Positions 16,324-25,606 of a stretch of 39,307 nt of DNA are shown here, one piece after another. The DNA is from Salinisphaera shabanensis E1L3A. Its GTDB lineage: Bacteria > Pseudomonadota > Gammaproteobacteria > Nevskiales > Salinisphaeraceae. Where the stretch lies: contig NZ_AFNV02000031.1 of the NCBI RefSeq assembly GCF_000215955.2, forward strand, positions 1 to 39,307, in the 5' to 3' direction. The translations under genes and the position numbers were made by a program. The notes below the pieces were generated by a model. It did no database searches, had not been told where the DNA came from, and saw only the letters and a program-made list of their open reading frames with translations. Within the stretch, counting starts at the first letter, position 1. Every line of letters begins with the position of its first letter.

Positions 16324-17449
16324 TGACACGCACCCATGCCAACCACGGCCCGGTACTCACGCGCATGCTCGGCGATACCGGCAGCCTGATCTTCGTGGTC
16401 GTGCTGATCGCGCTGACCGTGGCGATTCCGCTGTGCAATCTGGTGGCCGAACCCGGCAGTGCATTGCACGTTTCGAACTTCACGGTCGCGCTCATCGGCA
16501 AGTATCTGACCTATGCCCTGCTCGCGGTAGCGCTCGATCTGATCTGGGGCTATTGCGGCATTCTGAGTCTTGGCCATACGGCCTTCTTCGGGCTCGGCGG
16601 CTATGCCATGGGCATGTATCTGATGCGCCAGATCGGCGATCGCGGCGTCTACGGCAACCCGGTTTTGCCGGACTTCATGGTATTTCTGAACTGGGACACG
16701 TTGCCCTGGTACTGGCACGGCATGGATATCTTTGCCGTGGCCATGGCCATGGTCGTTTTCGTGCCAGGCCTGCTTGCGCTGGTGTTCGGCTGGCTGGCAT
16801 TTCGCTCACGGGTGACCGGCGTGTATTTCGCCATCATCACCCAAGCGATGACCTATGCCCTGATGCTGGCGTTCTTTCGCAACGAAATGGGCTTCGGCGG
16901 CAACAATGGCCTGACCGATTTCAAGGACATTCTCGGCTACAGCTTGTCGTCAGACGGTACCCGCGTCGCTTTGTTCGTGGCCTCTGGCGTCGGGCTGCTG
17001 ATCGGTTTTCTGATCGCGCGCTTTATCGTCACATCGCGCGCCGGACGCGTGCTCGAAGCCATTCGCGACGCGGAAAGCCGCACCCGTTTCACCGGCTATC
17101 GTGTCGAACTCTACAAGGTCTGGATCTTCACTATCTCGGCCATGCTTGCCGGCGTGGCGGGCGCGCTCTACGTGCCGCAGGTCGGCATCATCAACCCGAG
17201 CGAGTTCTCGCCCATCGCCTCGATCGAGGCCGTGGTGTGGGTCGCGGTCGGCGGGCGCGGCACGCTTTACGGCGCGGCTCTTGGCGCCGGCGTGGTGAAT
17301 TTCGCCAAGACCTGGCTGACCGGGGCCTTTCCGGAAATATGGCCATACGCACTGGGCGCGCTGTTCGTGGCCGTCACCCTGTTTCTGCCCAAAGGCATCG
17401 TCGGACTGGTTTCACAACTGCGCCGGCAGATTCGCCGAAAGGAGCCGTC

Positions 17450-17453
<4 letters not shown>
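16323..17453 (+). CDS. urtC: Urea ABC transporter, permease UrtC
   Basis: A 376-residue LivM-type inner-membrane permease from ATG 16323, which overlaps the urtB stop. A longer open frame continues upstream inside urtB but is out of frame with it and not real. Several hydrophobic segments are visible. The family sequence YCGILSLGHTAFFGLGGYAMGMYL marks the N-terminal half, FGGNNGLTDF lies in the middle, and AIRDAESRTRFTGYRVELYKV is the cytoplasmic loop that contacts the ATPases. It pairs with UrtB to form the urea channel. The 3' end overlaps urtD by 4 nt (ATGA). Confidence 0.95.
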
Positions 17454-18275
<822 letters not shown>

Positions 18276-18283
<8 letters not shown>

Positions 18284-19004
18284 TGCCGTACAAAAAATCG
18301 ACACCGCGCCGAGTCTGACGATCCGTGGGCTCGACCAGTATTACGGCGGCAGTCATATCCTCTGGGATGTCGATCTGGACGTCACGCCGGGGGCCATCAG
18401 TTGCTTGATTGGTCGCAACGGCATGGGCAAGACGACCCTGCTCAAGACCGTCATGGGCCTGGTACCCGCAACCGGCGAGATTCGCTTCGGCGATACCGAT
18501 CTGCTCAAACTGCCCGCCGACAAGCGCGCGGGGCTGGGCATCGGCTATGTGCCGCAGGGCCGTGAAATCTTCGGTCAGCTTTCGGTCGCCGAAAATCTCG
18601 AACTGGGGCTATACGTACGCCGCGATCGTTCGCGCGCAGCGCTCGATCGCATATTCGAACTGTTTCCGGTATTGAAGGACATGCGCAGCCGTCGCGGCGG
18701 CGATCTGTCCGGCGGTCAGCAGCAACAACTGGCCATCGCACGGGCGCTGGTATTCGATCCGACGCTGCTGATTCTCGATGAGCCCTGCGAAGGCATTCAG
18801 CCGAATATCGTGGCCCAGATCGGCGACACGCTGGAAAAACTCAACCGCGAGGACGGCCTTACCGTACTGCTGGTCGAACAGAAACTGCCCTTCGCGCGGC
18901 GCGTGGCCGACGAATTCCGGATTCTCGACAACGGGCGGCTGGTCGCCCAGGGTAATATCGACGAACTCACCAACGAAATCGTGAACCGACATCTGAGCGT
19001 TTGA
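18276..19004 (+). CDS. urtE: Urea ABC transporter, ATP-binding protein UrtE
   Basis: A 242-residue LivF-type ATPase with Walker A GRNGMGKTT (46-54), signature LSGGQQQQLAIARAL and Walker B LLILDEPCEGIQPN. GRNGMGKTTLLK is characteristic of UrtE. The start is a GTG at 18276 that overlaps the urtD stop by 8 nt; GGAGGT at 18262-18267 supports this choice. The N-terminus carries about 14 residues before the ABC core. It is the last recognisable gene of the urea operon; an unrelated small gene follows 87 bp later with no terminator visible between. Confidence 0.95.
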
Positions 19005-19090
19005 CCGAGGGCACGAAATTGAATTGCATCGCTCTTGTATCCAAGCGGCACAATGCGCATTATCAACTCTTGAAAGTGAAAGAGGTGGAT

Positions 19091-19288
19091 ATGTCAGACA
19101 CTAAAAAACGTCGCACGCACTCCGGATCGCGGTCTGACGATAATCCTGGCTTCGTGACCGTTAATCGTCGTGGCGGCTGGCAGACCGACATCCCGGCTCT
19201 GGTGAATTCGAAGGCTTATCAACAGCAATTGGATGCCGTGAAGGATCTTGTTAAAAAAGGCCATTTCACGAATAGAAAATCTGCCTAG
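19091..19288 (+). CDS. Small basic hypothetical protein, 65 residues
   Basis: From ATG 19091, preceded by AGAGGTGG, the frame encodes MSDTKKRRTHSGSRSDDNPG, then FVTVNRRGGWQTDIPALVNS and a lysine-rich helical tail. It is hydrophilic, basic and has no signal peptide. The family was not recognised. A longer reading from TTG 19001 overlaps urtE and is less likely. Base composition is noticeably more A/T-rich than the urt genes. The next gene starts 10 nt later, so the two form a pair. Function unknown; nucleic-acid or membrane-partner binding would be guesswork. Confidence 0.6.
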   Translation: MSDTKKRRTHSGSRSDDNPGFVTVNRRGGWQTDIPALVNSKAYQQQLDAVKDLVKKGHFTNRKSA

Positions 19289-19297
19289 CAAAGACGA

Positions 19298-20068
19298 ATG
19301 GGCAACGATGCGCCGTTCCTGCTGTTGTTGCCGGCCGCGGGGGCATACTGGCTTCTAACAAGATCCTGGCAATTCTGTTATCGACTACGGCATGAACGGC
19401 CAGGTCTAATCGCCTATCAAGTCGTTCTTTTCGGCACTATTCTTCTTGCCCTGGGCTTGCTCACGAACAAGCTCTTCGCAGCGATTTCGACGTCACCGTA
19501 TGCGGTCTTTATCGATGCTTTGGCCGACGTCATTGCCCCGGCCATCAAACCCGGAAACGCATCATTCGCGATCGTATGCCTATATTCACTGGGCTTTGGG
19601 ATTATCGCACCCAGCGCGCTCAATAAGGCAGCTCAATGGCGGGGACGTAGTCGAGACATTTACTATCTGCGCGCCAACCGCGACGATGCTTTCGAGGCGC
19701 AATGGTACGCAGCGCACCAGCCGACCAACTTCCGGCTTGTCCAGCTCACACTGGATACCAATAAAGTCTATATCGGCACCATCGCGGAATGCCCTGCCAC
19801 CGAAGCCGGTCACCGCCGCAGTATAGAATTGTTGCCGTTGGCCAGCGGCTACCGCGATCCAGAAACTCAAACGCTGACCTTGACAACCGATTACGTCGAG
19901 GCCAGTCGTCAGATCGAATCCGATGCCTCGGCCGCAAGCCGTTTCGAAGTAGTCATACGTGCCGATCGAATCGTCTCGTCTTCACCGTTCGATTTCGTTC
20001 TATATGCGCGCTTCTGGCAAGAACACAGCGCTACGTCCTCGACAGACGTACACCCACCCCCATCTTAA
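19298..20068 (+). CDS. Hypothetical membrane protein with C-terminal soluble domain
   Basis: A 256-residue protein with three likely membrane segments (about 6-22, 40-60 and 92-112) and a soluble C-terminal half. The second half has a beta-rich stretch (VQLTLDTNKVYIGTIAE, LLPLASGYRDPETQTL, TTDYVEA) that looks like a small barrel. The family was not recognised with confidence; the layout recalls DUF6338-like membrane proteins only loosely. It starts 10 nt after the 65-residue gene and shares its more A/T-rich composition, suggesting a two-gene unit acquired together. No catalytic motif is visible. Confidence 0.6.
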   Translation: MGNDAPFLLLLPAAGAYWLLTRSWQFCYRLRHERPGLIAYQVVLFGTILLALGLLTNKLFAAISTSPYAVFIDALADVIAPAIKPGNASFAIVCLYSLGFGIIAPSALNKAAQWRGRSRDIYYLRANRDDAFEAQWYAAHQPTNFRLVQLTLDTNKVYIGTIAECPATEAGHRRSIELLPLASGYRDPETQTLTLTTDYVEASRQIESDASAASRFEVVIRADRIVSSSPFDFVLYARFWQEHSATSSTDVHPPPS

Positions 20069-20495
20069 GCCCGTCTTGATAGGAGACCATCCGAATGCTG
20101 ATGGTCTGGCGGACCCAGCGCTGGATCACCTGGCGTCAGATCAACGCAACTCAGGCTGTACGGGCGCCCCCCTGATGGCCTGAGCTGATTTTCGCGTCTC
20201 TTGGCTTCCGTCGATCGATTATTCATCCAACACCCGGCAGCAGGAATAACGGCTATCTGTCGATGCTATCGAAAAATACGGCGCAGGAACCGGCTGGTAG
20301 CTTTGGTAGCGAGCGTGTCGACTCGTTAATCCGCCCTAGTGCGGCATTGTAAAGCTATATCGGATAAGCCCGCCTCGCCGGCTTTTTTCTGCGCTGAGAG
20401 CAAATGATCCGTATCCACCAGTTGAACTGGACCCCATAATTTCTACTTCGACCCACAGCCGCGACCGCAGGCGGCTTAACCTAGCAGGTCATCAC
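20069..20495. other. Intergenic region, no gene seen
   Basis: The 427 bp between the membrane protein and the broken locus have no frame with coding character. The region holds a terminator-like hairpin (20366-20388) and the left arm of a short inverted repeat (20421-20437). No tRNA was found despite some short GC-rich stems. Confidence 0.5.
20366..20388 (+). terminator. Candidate intrinsic terminator
   Basis: AAGCC and GGCTT pair around an inner GC/GC step with one C-C mismatch, and six T residues follow (20383-20388). It faces plus-strand transcription and would end the transcript of the two-gene unit at 19091-20068, about 300 bp upstream. The stem is imperfect. Confidence 0.45.
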
Positions 20496-20541
20496 TTAAA
20501 AATCGCTGCGGACTGTCCAATGGATGGGGTCCAGCTCAAGT
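20421..20541. repeat. Short inverted repeat resembling IS ends
   Basis: TTGAACTGGACCCCAT on the plus strand (starting 20422) and, inverted at about 20524-20539, TTGAGCTGGACCCCAT match at 15 of 16 positions. The sequence recalls IS3-family ends (TG-x-ACTG-x-ACCCC). The 120 bp between them hold no transposase, and the right arm lies inside the 3' end of the minus-strand gene. It may be a solo IS scar or chance similarity. Confidence 0.35.
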
Positions 20542-22070
20542 AGCGCCGTGAGCGCATCGCCGGCCAGCCGTTGCAGACCTTGAAACTGGTCGTGATTCGG
20601 GAGAATGCGCTCGTTGACCAAGCTCACGGCGAACTGCACGAAGAAATTGTCGAGCGTGTCGCCCTCAGCGTACGCGGCCACGATACTGTCTCGCCTGGTG
20701 CCGTTCTCAAAGGCAACGCCGAGCGTTGCGCCCTTGCCATCGTCGCTTTCGACGAGCACCTGCATGAAGTCGTTCACGATGCCTTCGATATTGTTCGGAA
20801 TCGCGATATCCACCAGGCCCGTGGGTATGAAACCCAGTGCCGCGCCGCCGACTTCGATCTGTGGCGGCTGCGTGATACGCGCCGCGTAATCAGCACCGCG
20901 AGCGGTGCGCCGGTAGCGCCAGCCGATCGGCCACTGGTTGAGATCGACGCGCACCCCCAACGCCTTGAGCTGAACATCGGCCACGGATCGATACGACAGC
21001 CGATTGAGCGGCGCTGATGTATCCACGACTTCGATACGGGGTTCGCCGCCACGCACGGGCACCAGATGGCCGTTGTGCACTCAGCCATCGAGGGTCAGGC
21101 GTTGCGCCACACTATCCAGATCCACGCTCAACCAGCGACCGGCCTCGTTCTCGATCGCCACGTGTGCGGATATGAAACCCTTGATCTGGGCCAGATAGTC
21201 GGCAACTGCCGGGTAGTGTTCACGCAGCCCGTCATCGATCTGCACCACCAGACGCAGATGCTGTGCCGGCGCGCGCGCACTATCTGCCGCCAGGATATCC
21301 GGAATCTCGGCGATACCCAGATACCAGCGAAAGAAATTCGCAAAGCCCGGCTGCAGCTGGGCCAGGATTTCGGCATCGCTGCCGGTGCCGCCAAAAAAGC
21401 CGCCACCGCCCGGCGTGGGCAACGCCGCTGTCGTGGTGAGCTGGTCGAGCCCGGCCCAGGTTGCACGCAACACGTCAGGCCATTGAATCGCGCCGATATC
21501 GGCGCGCAGCCGTGCTCGCAGCGTATAACGATCACCGCCTGGCCCATCTCGCGGCACAGGTCGCGTGCGCATGGCAAATTCGGCGGTGGTATCGCCCAGC
21601 GCGTCCAACGGTTTATCGAACGCGCCGGGGGCGATCGCCGCCACGCGGTAATGCGCCGGCCGCAGTTGACCCGCGAGGGTGAAGGTGCGCCATTCATCGT
21701 GTGTGTCGGGCAGCACGTCGTAGAGCTGGCCCAGATTGAAATCGCGCACGGCGGCCCAGAGCGCGTCTTTTGTCTGTGCTGCCTGCGCATCAAGCCGTGT
21801 TGACGTGACCACCGCTTGTTGCCAATGCAGATGCTCGCGCAGCAACGATACGGCCTCGGCGTCGGATACGTCGCCGGCAAGCAACAGCGGTGGATGCCAG
21901 GCGCGTAGCGTGAGCGCAACCTCGCATGCCGCTTGCTGGGCGGGCGTCATCGCAAGTGCCATGGCCGGCGAGATCAACCCACCGAAGGCCAGAACGGTAA
22001 CGGCACACCGATAGCGCCACGTAACGCGTACGCGAGCGCGGCGCAAGCGGCGGGGACGGGATCGGTTCAT
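20496..22070 (-). pseudogene. Unrecognised exported protein interrupted by in-frame TGA
   Basis: Read leftward from ATG 22070, the frame gives a secreted-looking protein with signal-like segment AVTVLAFGGLISPAMALA, ending at TGA 21081-21083. The same frame resumes immediately (GTG CAC AAC) and runs to 20496, 525 codons in all. Flanking residues read RLTLDG*VHNGHLVPVRGG, so a single Arg CGA-to-TGA change would explain the stop. The predicted protein mixes beta-strand-like and helical segments with a Gly-rich patch (PTPGGGGFFGGTG); no family was recognised. The upstream lipoprotein frame runs 281 bp into this one and may be its true N-terminus after a frame change. Read-through or two separate proteins are alternatives. 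Confidence 0.55.
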
Positions 22071-22623
22071 GGCAGAGCGGACGCTCGACGATTTCGAAGC
22101 CGTCGGCGGCGGCCGCGCCGGACACACCCTCGGTGGTGAACGACAGGAGCGTGTCGCCGTCGGAGAGGATGCTGTAGTCGGTGGCGGGTTGCAGCGCCGG
22201 GCGTCCGAGGTCATCGCTGTCGTCGGCCTCGGCCACCTGCAGCCGCACAATATTGGGCTGGTCTTCGTCCTGGATCACATCGGTGGGCACGGCCTCACCG
22301 TCGGCCGCGAGCGTAAGACCGTCGATCCGACCCGAGGCATCGTCGGCGAAACGCAGCACGATCTGTGTTTGCGTAAACACGTCGCGTTGGTCGCGCGGCG
22401 GATAGCTGAATTGCAGGCCGGCATCGGCGCTTGGGCCACCGCCGCCCCCACCGCCAATCACATCGCCGCCATCGTCGCGGCCACCGTCGCCGCCCCCGCC
22501 CGAAGAACAGCCGGCCAGCGTGATTGCAAGCAGGCAGGCAGCCATGCCGGTGCGTAGGGGGTGATGGTGTGCATGCCCCTTGATATACGGCGCGCCCGGC
22601 GCCTGGTCGATTGCTTTGGTCAT
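21790..22623 (-). CDS. Lipoprotein with Ig-like (Big_5) domain, 3' part probably out of frame
   Basis: From ATG 22623 the frame encodes a lipoprotein signal (MAACLLAITLAGC, lipobox LAGC), a Gly/Asp-rich linker and a beta-rich domain. FSYPPRDQRDVFTQTQIVLRF and PATDYSILSDGDTLLSFTTE resemble the SbsA Ig-like repeat of surface proteins. After about FEIVERPL the frame becomes Arg/Ser-rich with no domain character, and coding signal moves to the frame of the overlapping gene from 22070 leftward. One frame change near 22060-22090 would join the two into a surface lipoprotein of about 710 residues. The 3' 300 bp of this frame are therefore doubtful. Start codon choice is uncertain. Confidence 0.55.
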   Translation of the reverse strand: MTKAIDQAPGAPYIKGHAHHHPLRTGMAACLLAITLAGCSSGGGGDGGRDDGGDVIGGGGGGGPSADAGLQFSYPPRDQRDVFTQTQIVLRFADDASGRIDGLTLAADGEAVPTDVIQDEDQPNIVRLQVAEADDSDDLGRPALQPATDYSILSDGDTLLSFTTEGVSGAAAADGFEIVERPLCHEPIPSPPLAPRSRTRYVALSVCRYRSGLRWVDLAGHGTCDDARPASGMRGCAHATRLASTAVACRRRIRRRGRIVAARASALATSGGHVNTA

Positions 22624-22863
22624 CGCGTATTCGGCGGTTTCGCCGACTCCCTCGTGGCTTTGTACCGACTGGCAGTCTGTAGACGGGATGTCGTTCAACA
22701 TGTCCGACCGCCAGTACCCCAAGTTTTCAGTTCGCCAGAGCGGTAGCCGACCCGTCTATTACGAAAACGACAGGCCTTGCTGTCGCTTTGGTCACGCTGC
22801 CCGGGCGAGCGATTGCAGGACCTGCTGTACCGTGCGCCGCTGTTGCGACGGCACACGATGACG

Positions 22864-23862
22864 CTACCGGTAACAGGTCGGGCTCATGCCGGTCCACTCA
22901 CCGAAGGCGCGGCAAAACGCGCTGCGTTGGCTGAAGCCGGCATGAAAGGCGATCTGATCGATGGATTCGTCGGTGCGTGCGAGCAGACGCCGGGCAACGG
23001 CAAAACGCGTGCGGCGTACGATTTCGCGAAAAGTGATGCCGGCCTCGCCGAGTTCGAAGCGCAGGCGCCGGCTGCTCGTCGACAACTCGTCGGCGATAGC
23101 GTCGAGCGTGGCCCCGCCGTTTTCCGAGTCGCCGCTGGCGAATGCCTGGAACAGACACAGGCGTATATCGTCGATGAGGTCCTGACGGCGGATGTCGTCG
23201 AGCTGAGATTGTGCCAGCGCTCGGTGGGTGCGCAGCATTGCGGGGCTGTAATGCGGCGACGGTGCATCGAGCACGGCGTCGTCGACCCATATCTCGCTTT
23301 CGGCACCATCGAAAGCCACCGGACAGGCAAAGACGTCTTCGTACTCCGCGCGTTCAAGTCGTGCGGGTGCGCGCAATGTCACTGCACTGAGCTCAAACTG
23401 GGTGTTCGTTACACAGCGCATGGTCTTGATGAAGCCGTAACAGAAGCAGATTTCCGAGTGGCGCAACGCGGGGGCGTCGTTGGTGGTGCCGACGAGCACG
23501 ATGCGGTTACCCCCCGGCTCGCGTACGAGATCCATATGGAATGCATCGCTGACCAGACGCCGGTAGTCCAGCACCGCGTTCAGGCCGTCGGCCAGCGTGG
23601 GGCTGCTCAGGAAGATGTATTCCATGGCATTGCCACGAAATGCCGGCAGATACGGACACAAGGTCAGACCTATGTCGGTATCACCCGTCACCCGTTCTGC
23701 GGTAGCCCAGAACCATTTCTGGATCTCGTGGCGTGTGCGGTGTTCCGGCTCGGCCAGTGTGTCGGCGGTATATTCAAGTTCCGCGTAGATCGCTTCGTAA
23801 TCGACCCCGGCGCCGACCATGGCCGTATGCACCAGCCGCAACAATTCTTCTGAATCGCGCAT
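22864..23862 (-). CDS. AraC family regulator with OruR/ArgR-type N-terminal domain
   Basis: A 332-residue protein. Residues about 15-210 match the Arabinose_bd-type N-terminal domain of OruR-like AraC regulators (LSSPTLADGLNAVLDYRRLVSD is characteristic). Residues about 235-330 are the double HTH, ending FHAGFSQRSAFCRAFGEWTGMSPTCYR in two parts. GAGGGGAGAC just before ATG 23862 is the ribosome site. A paralogue with the same layout lies upstream on the same strand but is broken. Proteins of this kind often regulate adjacent catabolic or lipase genes; the secreted lipase at 25607 and the lipoprotein locus are candidate targets, as inference. Confidence 0.93.
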   Translation of the reverse strand: MRDSEELLRLVHTAMVGAGVDYEAIYAELEYTADTLAEPEHRTRHEIQKWFWATAERVTGDTDIGLTLCPYLPAFRGNAMEYIFLSSPTLADGLNAVLDYRRLVSDAFHMDLVREPGGNRIVLVGTTNDAPALRHSEICFCYGFIKTMRCVTNTQFELSAVTLRAPARLERAEYEDVFACPVAFDGAESEIWVDDAVLDAPSPHYSPAMLRTHRALAQSQLDDIRRQDLIDDIRLCLFQAFASGDSENGGATLDAIADELSTSSRRLRFELGEAGITFREIVRRTRFAVARRLLARTDESIDQIAFHAGFSQRSAFCRAFGEWTGMSPTCYR

Positions 23863-24226
23863 GTCTCCCCTCGTTATCGACGCGGGCTCGAGATGGCGTG
23901 TACTGCCACCGGCCGGCGTGACGACTCTGTGGCCGTTGACTCGATCAAAGCGTGACCGGGAGCAGAAGACAATGGCCTGAGTGACAGCGCCATGTTGTCA
24001 CTCAGGCCAACTCGACATCGCGATCGCTGCGCCGCAGGCGTTTCAGGCCGGGACCGATGCAATCACGTCGCACACTGCGCGGCTATCAATCGGGAAAAAA
24101 GCAGACCGGGCGTGGGCAATCGTGTGCGCGCCTTTCATCACGCCAGGCCGGCGGATCGCGCGTTCGGCTTTATCGGCTTGCCGGGCGCTCTTCGCAGCCG
24201 GCCATTCTTAGAGTTGATTTACCGGG
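23863..24226. other. Intergenic region between the AraC genes
   Basis: The 364 bp hold the perfect inverted repeat at 23973-24009 and a smaller imperfect one, TTGACTCGATCAAA, just before it. No frame shows coding character. The promoter of the intact AraC gene must lie here, but no convincing -35/-10 pair was picked out. Confidence 0.45.
23973..24009. promoter_or_regulatory. Perfect 14-bp inverted repeat
   Basis: TGGCCTGAGTGACA (23973-23986), a 9-nt loop and TGTCACTCAGGCCA (23996-24009) are fully complementary. The element lies in the gap between the two AraC genes, about 110 bp upstream of the intact regulator's start. It has no T-run. It may be an operator for an AraC-type or other dimeric regulator, or an RNA-end hairpin for the upstream broken gene. 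Confidence 0.5.
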
Positions 24227-25270
24227 CTAATAGCGTCTGCCGGCGCGGGCGCGCGGCGCTTTATCTGCACGATAAGCGGTCGGCGTCAGCCCGAAATAAC
24301 GTCGAAAAGCGCGCGAAAACGTGCTCGTTTCCGAAAATCCCAGGCGAGCGGCAATATCGTCAATACGATCGACCGTATCTTCCAGAAGCCGCTTGGCGTA
24401 CGACAGGCGTGCTCGCCGAAAAAGATCACGGAAATTCGTATCGATCTCCCCAAGCTCGAAACGTAAACGCCGTTCCGAAAGACCGAGGTCGTATGCGGCC
24501 TGCGCGAACGTATGGGTTTCATCGCCGACCATATCACCCGACTCGAACTGCGCCAGCAGATAGTGAAACACTTCGTCCATCTTGTCGTGACGTGCGACGT
24601 CAGCAAGGCGCCGATTCGCATGCTGACAGTGTAATTTCAGGAGCTCCGGGTCGCGAAGAAAAAGCTCCGTATCCAGTGCGCCCCGGGCGAGCCATATTTC
24701 GCTCATGGTTGTACCGAAGCCTACCGGGCATTAAAAGACCGTACGGTAGCGATTTGGCTCTTCGGACGACGAAAAGCAAAAATTAATGCGTTGGGGCGTG
24801 ACGATATTATCGGTCGCGGTGGCCAGCGTCTGCACGAACACCTGAGCAACACAGGCTTCGGCGTGGCGACGTACAACCGAATCGTAAGCGGTCCCCTTCA
24901 ATAATACCCGAGGCCCCTGCGCGTCTTCGACAACTTCAATTTCGAACGCATCGCTAATTAGCCGCCGGTATGCGTGCAGGTTCTCAAGCCCCTCGCGCAG
25001 CGTATGGCTCGCGAACAGCACATATTCCAACCCACGCCCACGATACGGCGGTATATAGGGACAAAGGCTCAAGCCGGCCTGCGGATCGCCCGTCATTTCT
25101 TCGACGGCGTGCCAAAACCCCTGCTGCAGGCTATGTCGCGGACGAGAATCATATAACGGCAGTTCGCGGACGTCGTATCCCAGCCGAGCATACAGCGTGT
25201 CGACGTCCCAACCGGCCGAGACCATGCTGCGGTGGATAAGGAGTGTGAGATCCCCTGAATCGCGCGTCAT
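24227..25270 (-). pseudogene. AraC family regulator broken by in-frame TAA
   Basis: A second OruR-type AraC protein, paralogous to the one at 22864. It reads from ATG 25270 through 179 codons (MTRDSGDLTLLIHRSMVSAG, then ASHTLREGLENLHAYRRLISD) to TAA at 24731-24733. The same frame then continues CPVGFGTTMSEIWLARG and ends with a complete HTH (LGFSETSTFSRAFRRYFGLTPTAYR). Aligned with the paralogue, YRTVF*CPVGF corresponds to YEDVFACPVAF, so the stop replaces exactly one residue with no frame change. The two halves total 348 codons including stops, the family's normal length. Recent inactivation is most likely; the C-terminal part could still be expressed from ATG 24706 as a free DNA-binding domain. 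Confidence 0.8.
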
Positions 25271-25606
25271 GGTAGTACCCCCTACGACTCTCTAGGTCGA
25301 CTTCTTCGCGATGCTTTTTCATGTGGCTTGCCAGCCAGCCGCTCGGCATACTCGTTATCTATGGACTTCCTTTCCGGGCTGCAAAAACCAATTCACGATG
25401 CATGCACACAATACCGCCGTATACTATCCTTCGATGTACAGGATTAGAAAAAACGCACTCTAATCACCTAAAAATCTCAATTAAAAGACCTATTAATACT
25501 ATTTTTCGAGCAATATTTACGCATCTCATTAATTAACTCGATATTATATATCTATCCCCAAAACCGACCGTTCCGCGTACCGGCCACCCTTTCCGAACCA
25601 ACGGCC
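25271..25606. other. AT-rich intergenic island upstream of lipase
   Basis: About 25320-25560 is strikingly A/T-rich compared with the window and contains many TTAATT and TATA-like stretches, so single promoter boxes cannot be chosen. It separates the divergent broken AraC gene and the lipase gene and probably holds both promoters. AT-rich islands of this type are typical H-NS/MvaT or AraC targets. No coding frame was accepted. Confidence 0.5.

Noticed and set aside
20220-20400. Possible tRNA or small RNA before the terminator-like hairpin
   Set aside because: No T-loop consensus, acceptor pairing or CCA end was found, and no other RNA family could be supported.
22777-23853. 358-residue plus-strand frame opposite the intact AraC gene
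   Set aside because: The minus strand encodes a full AraC protein with ligand domain and HTH; the plus-strand frame has no domain.
20496-25270. Selenocysteine or stop-codon reassignment to explain the in-frame stops
   Set aside because: Both TGA and TAA are involved, intact genes nearby end with these stops normally, and no SECIS-like hairpin was recognised after the TGA.
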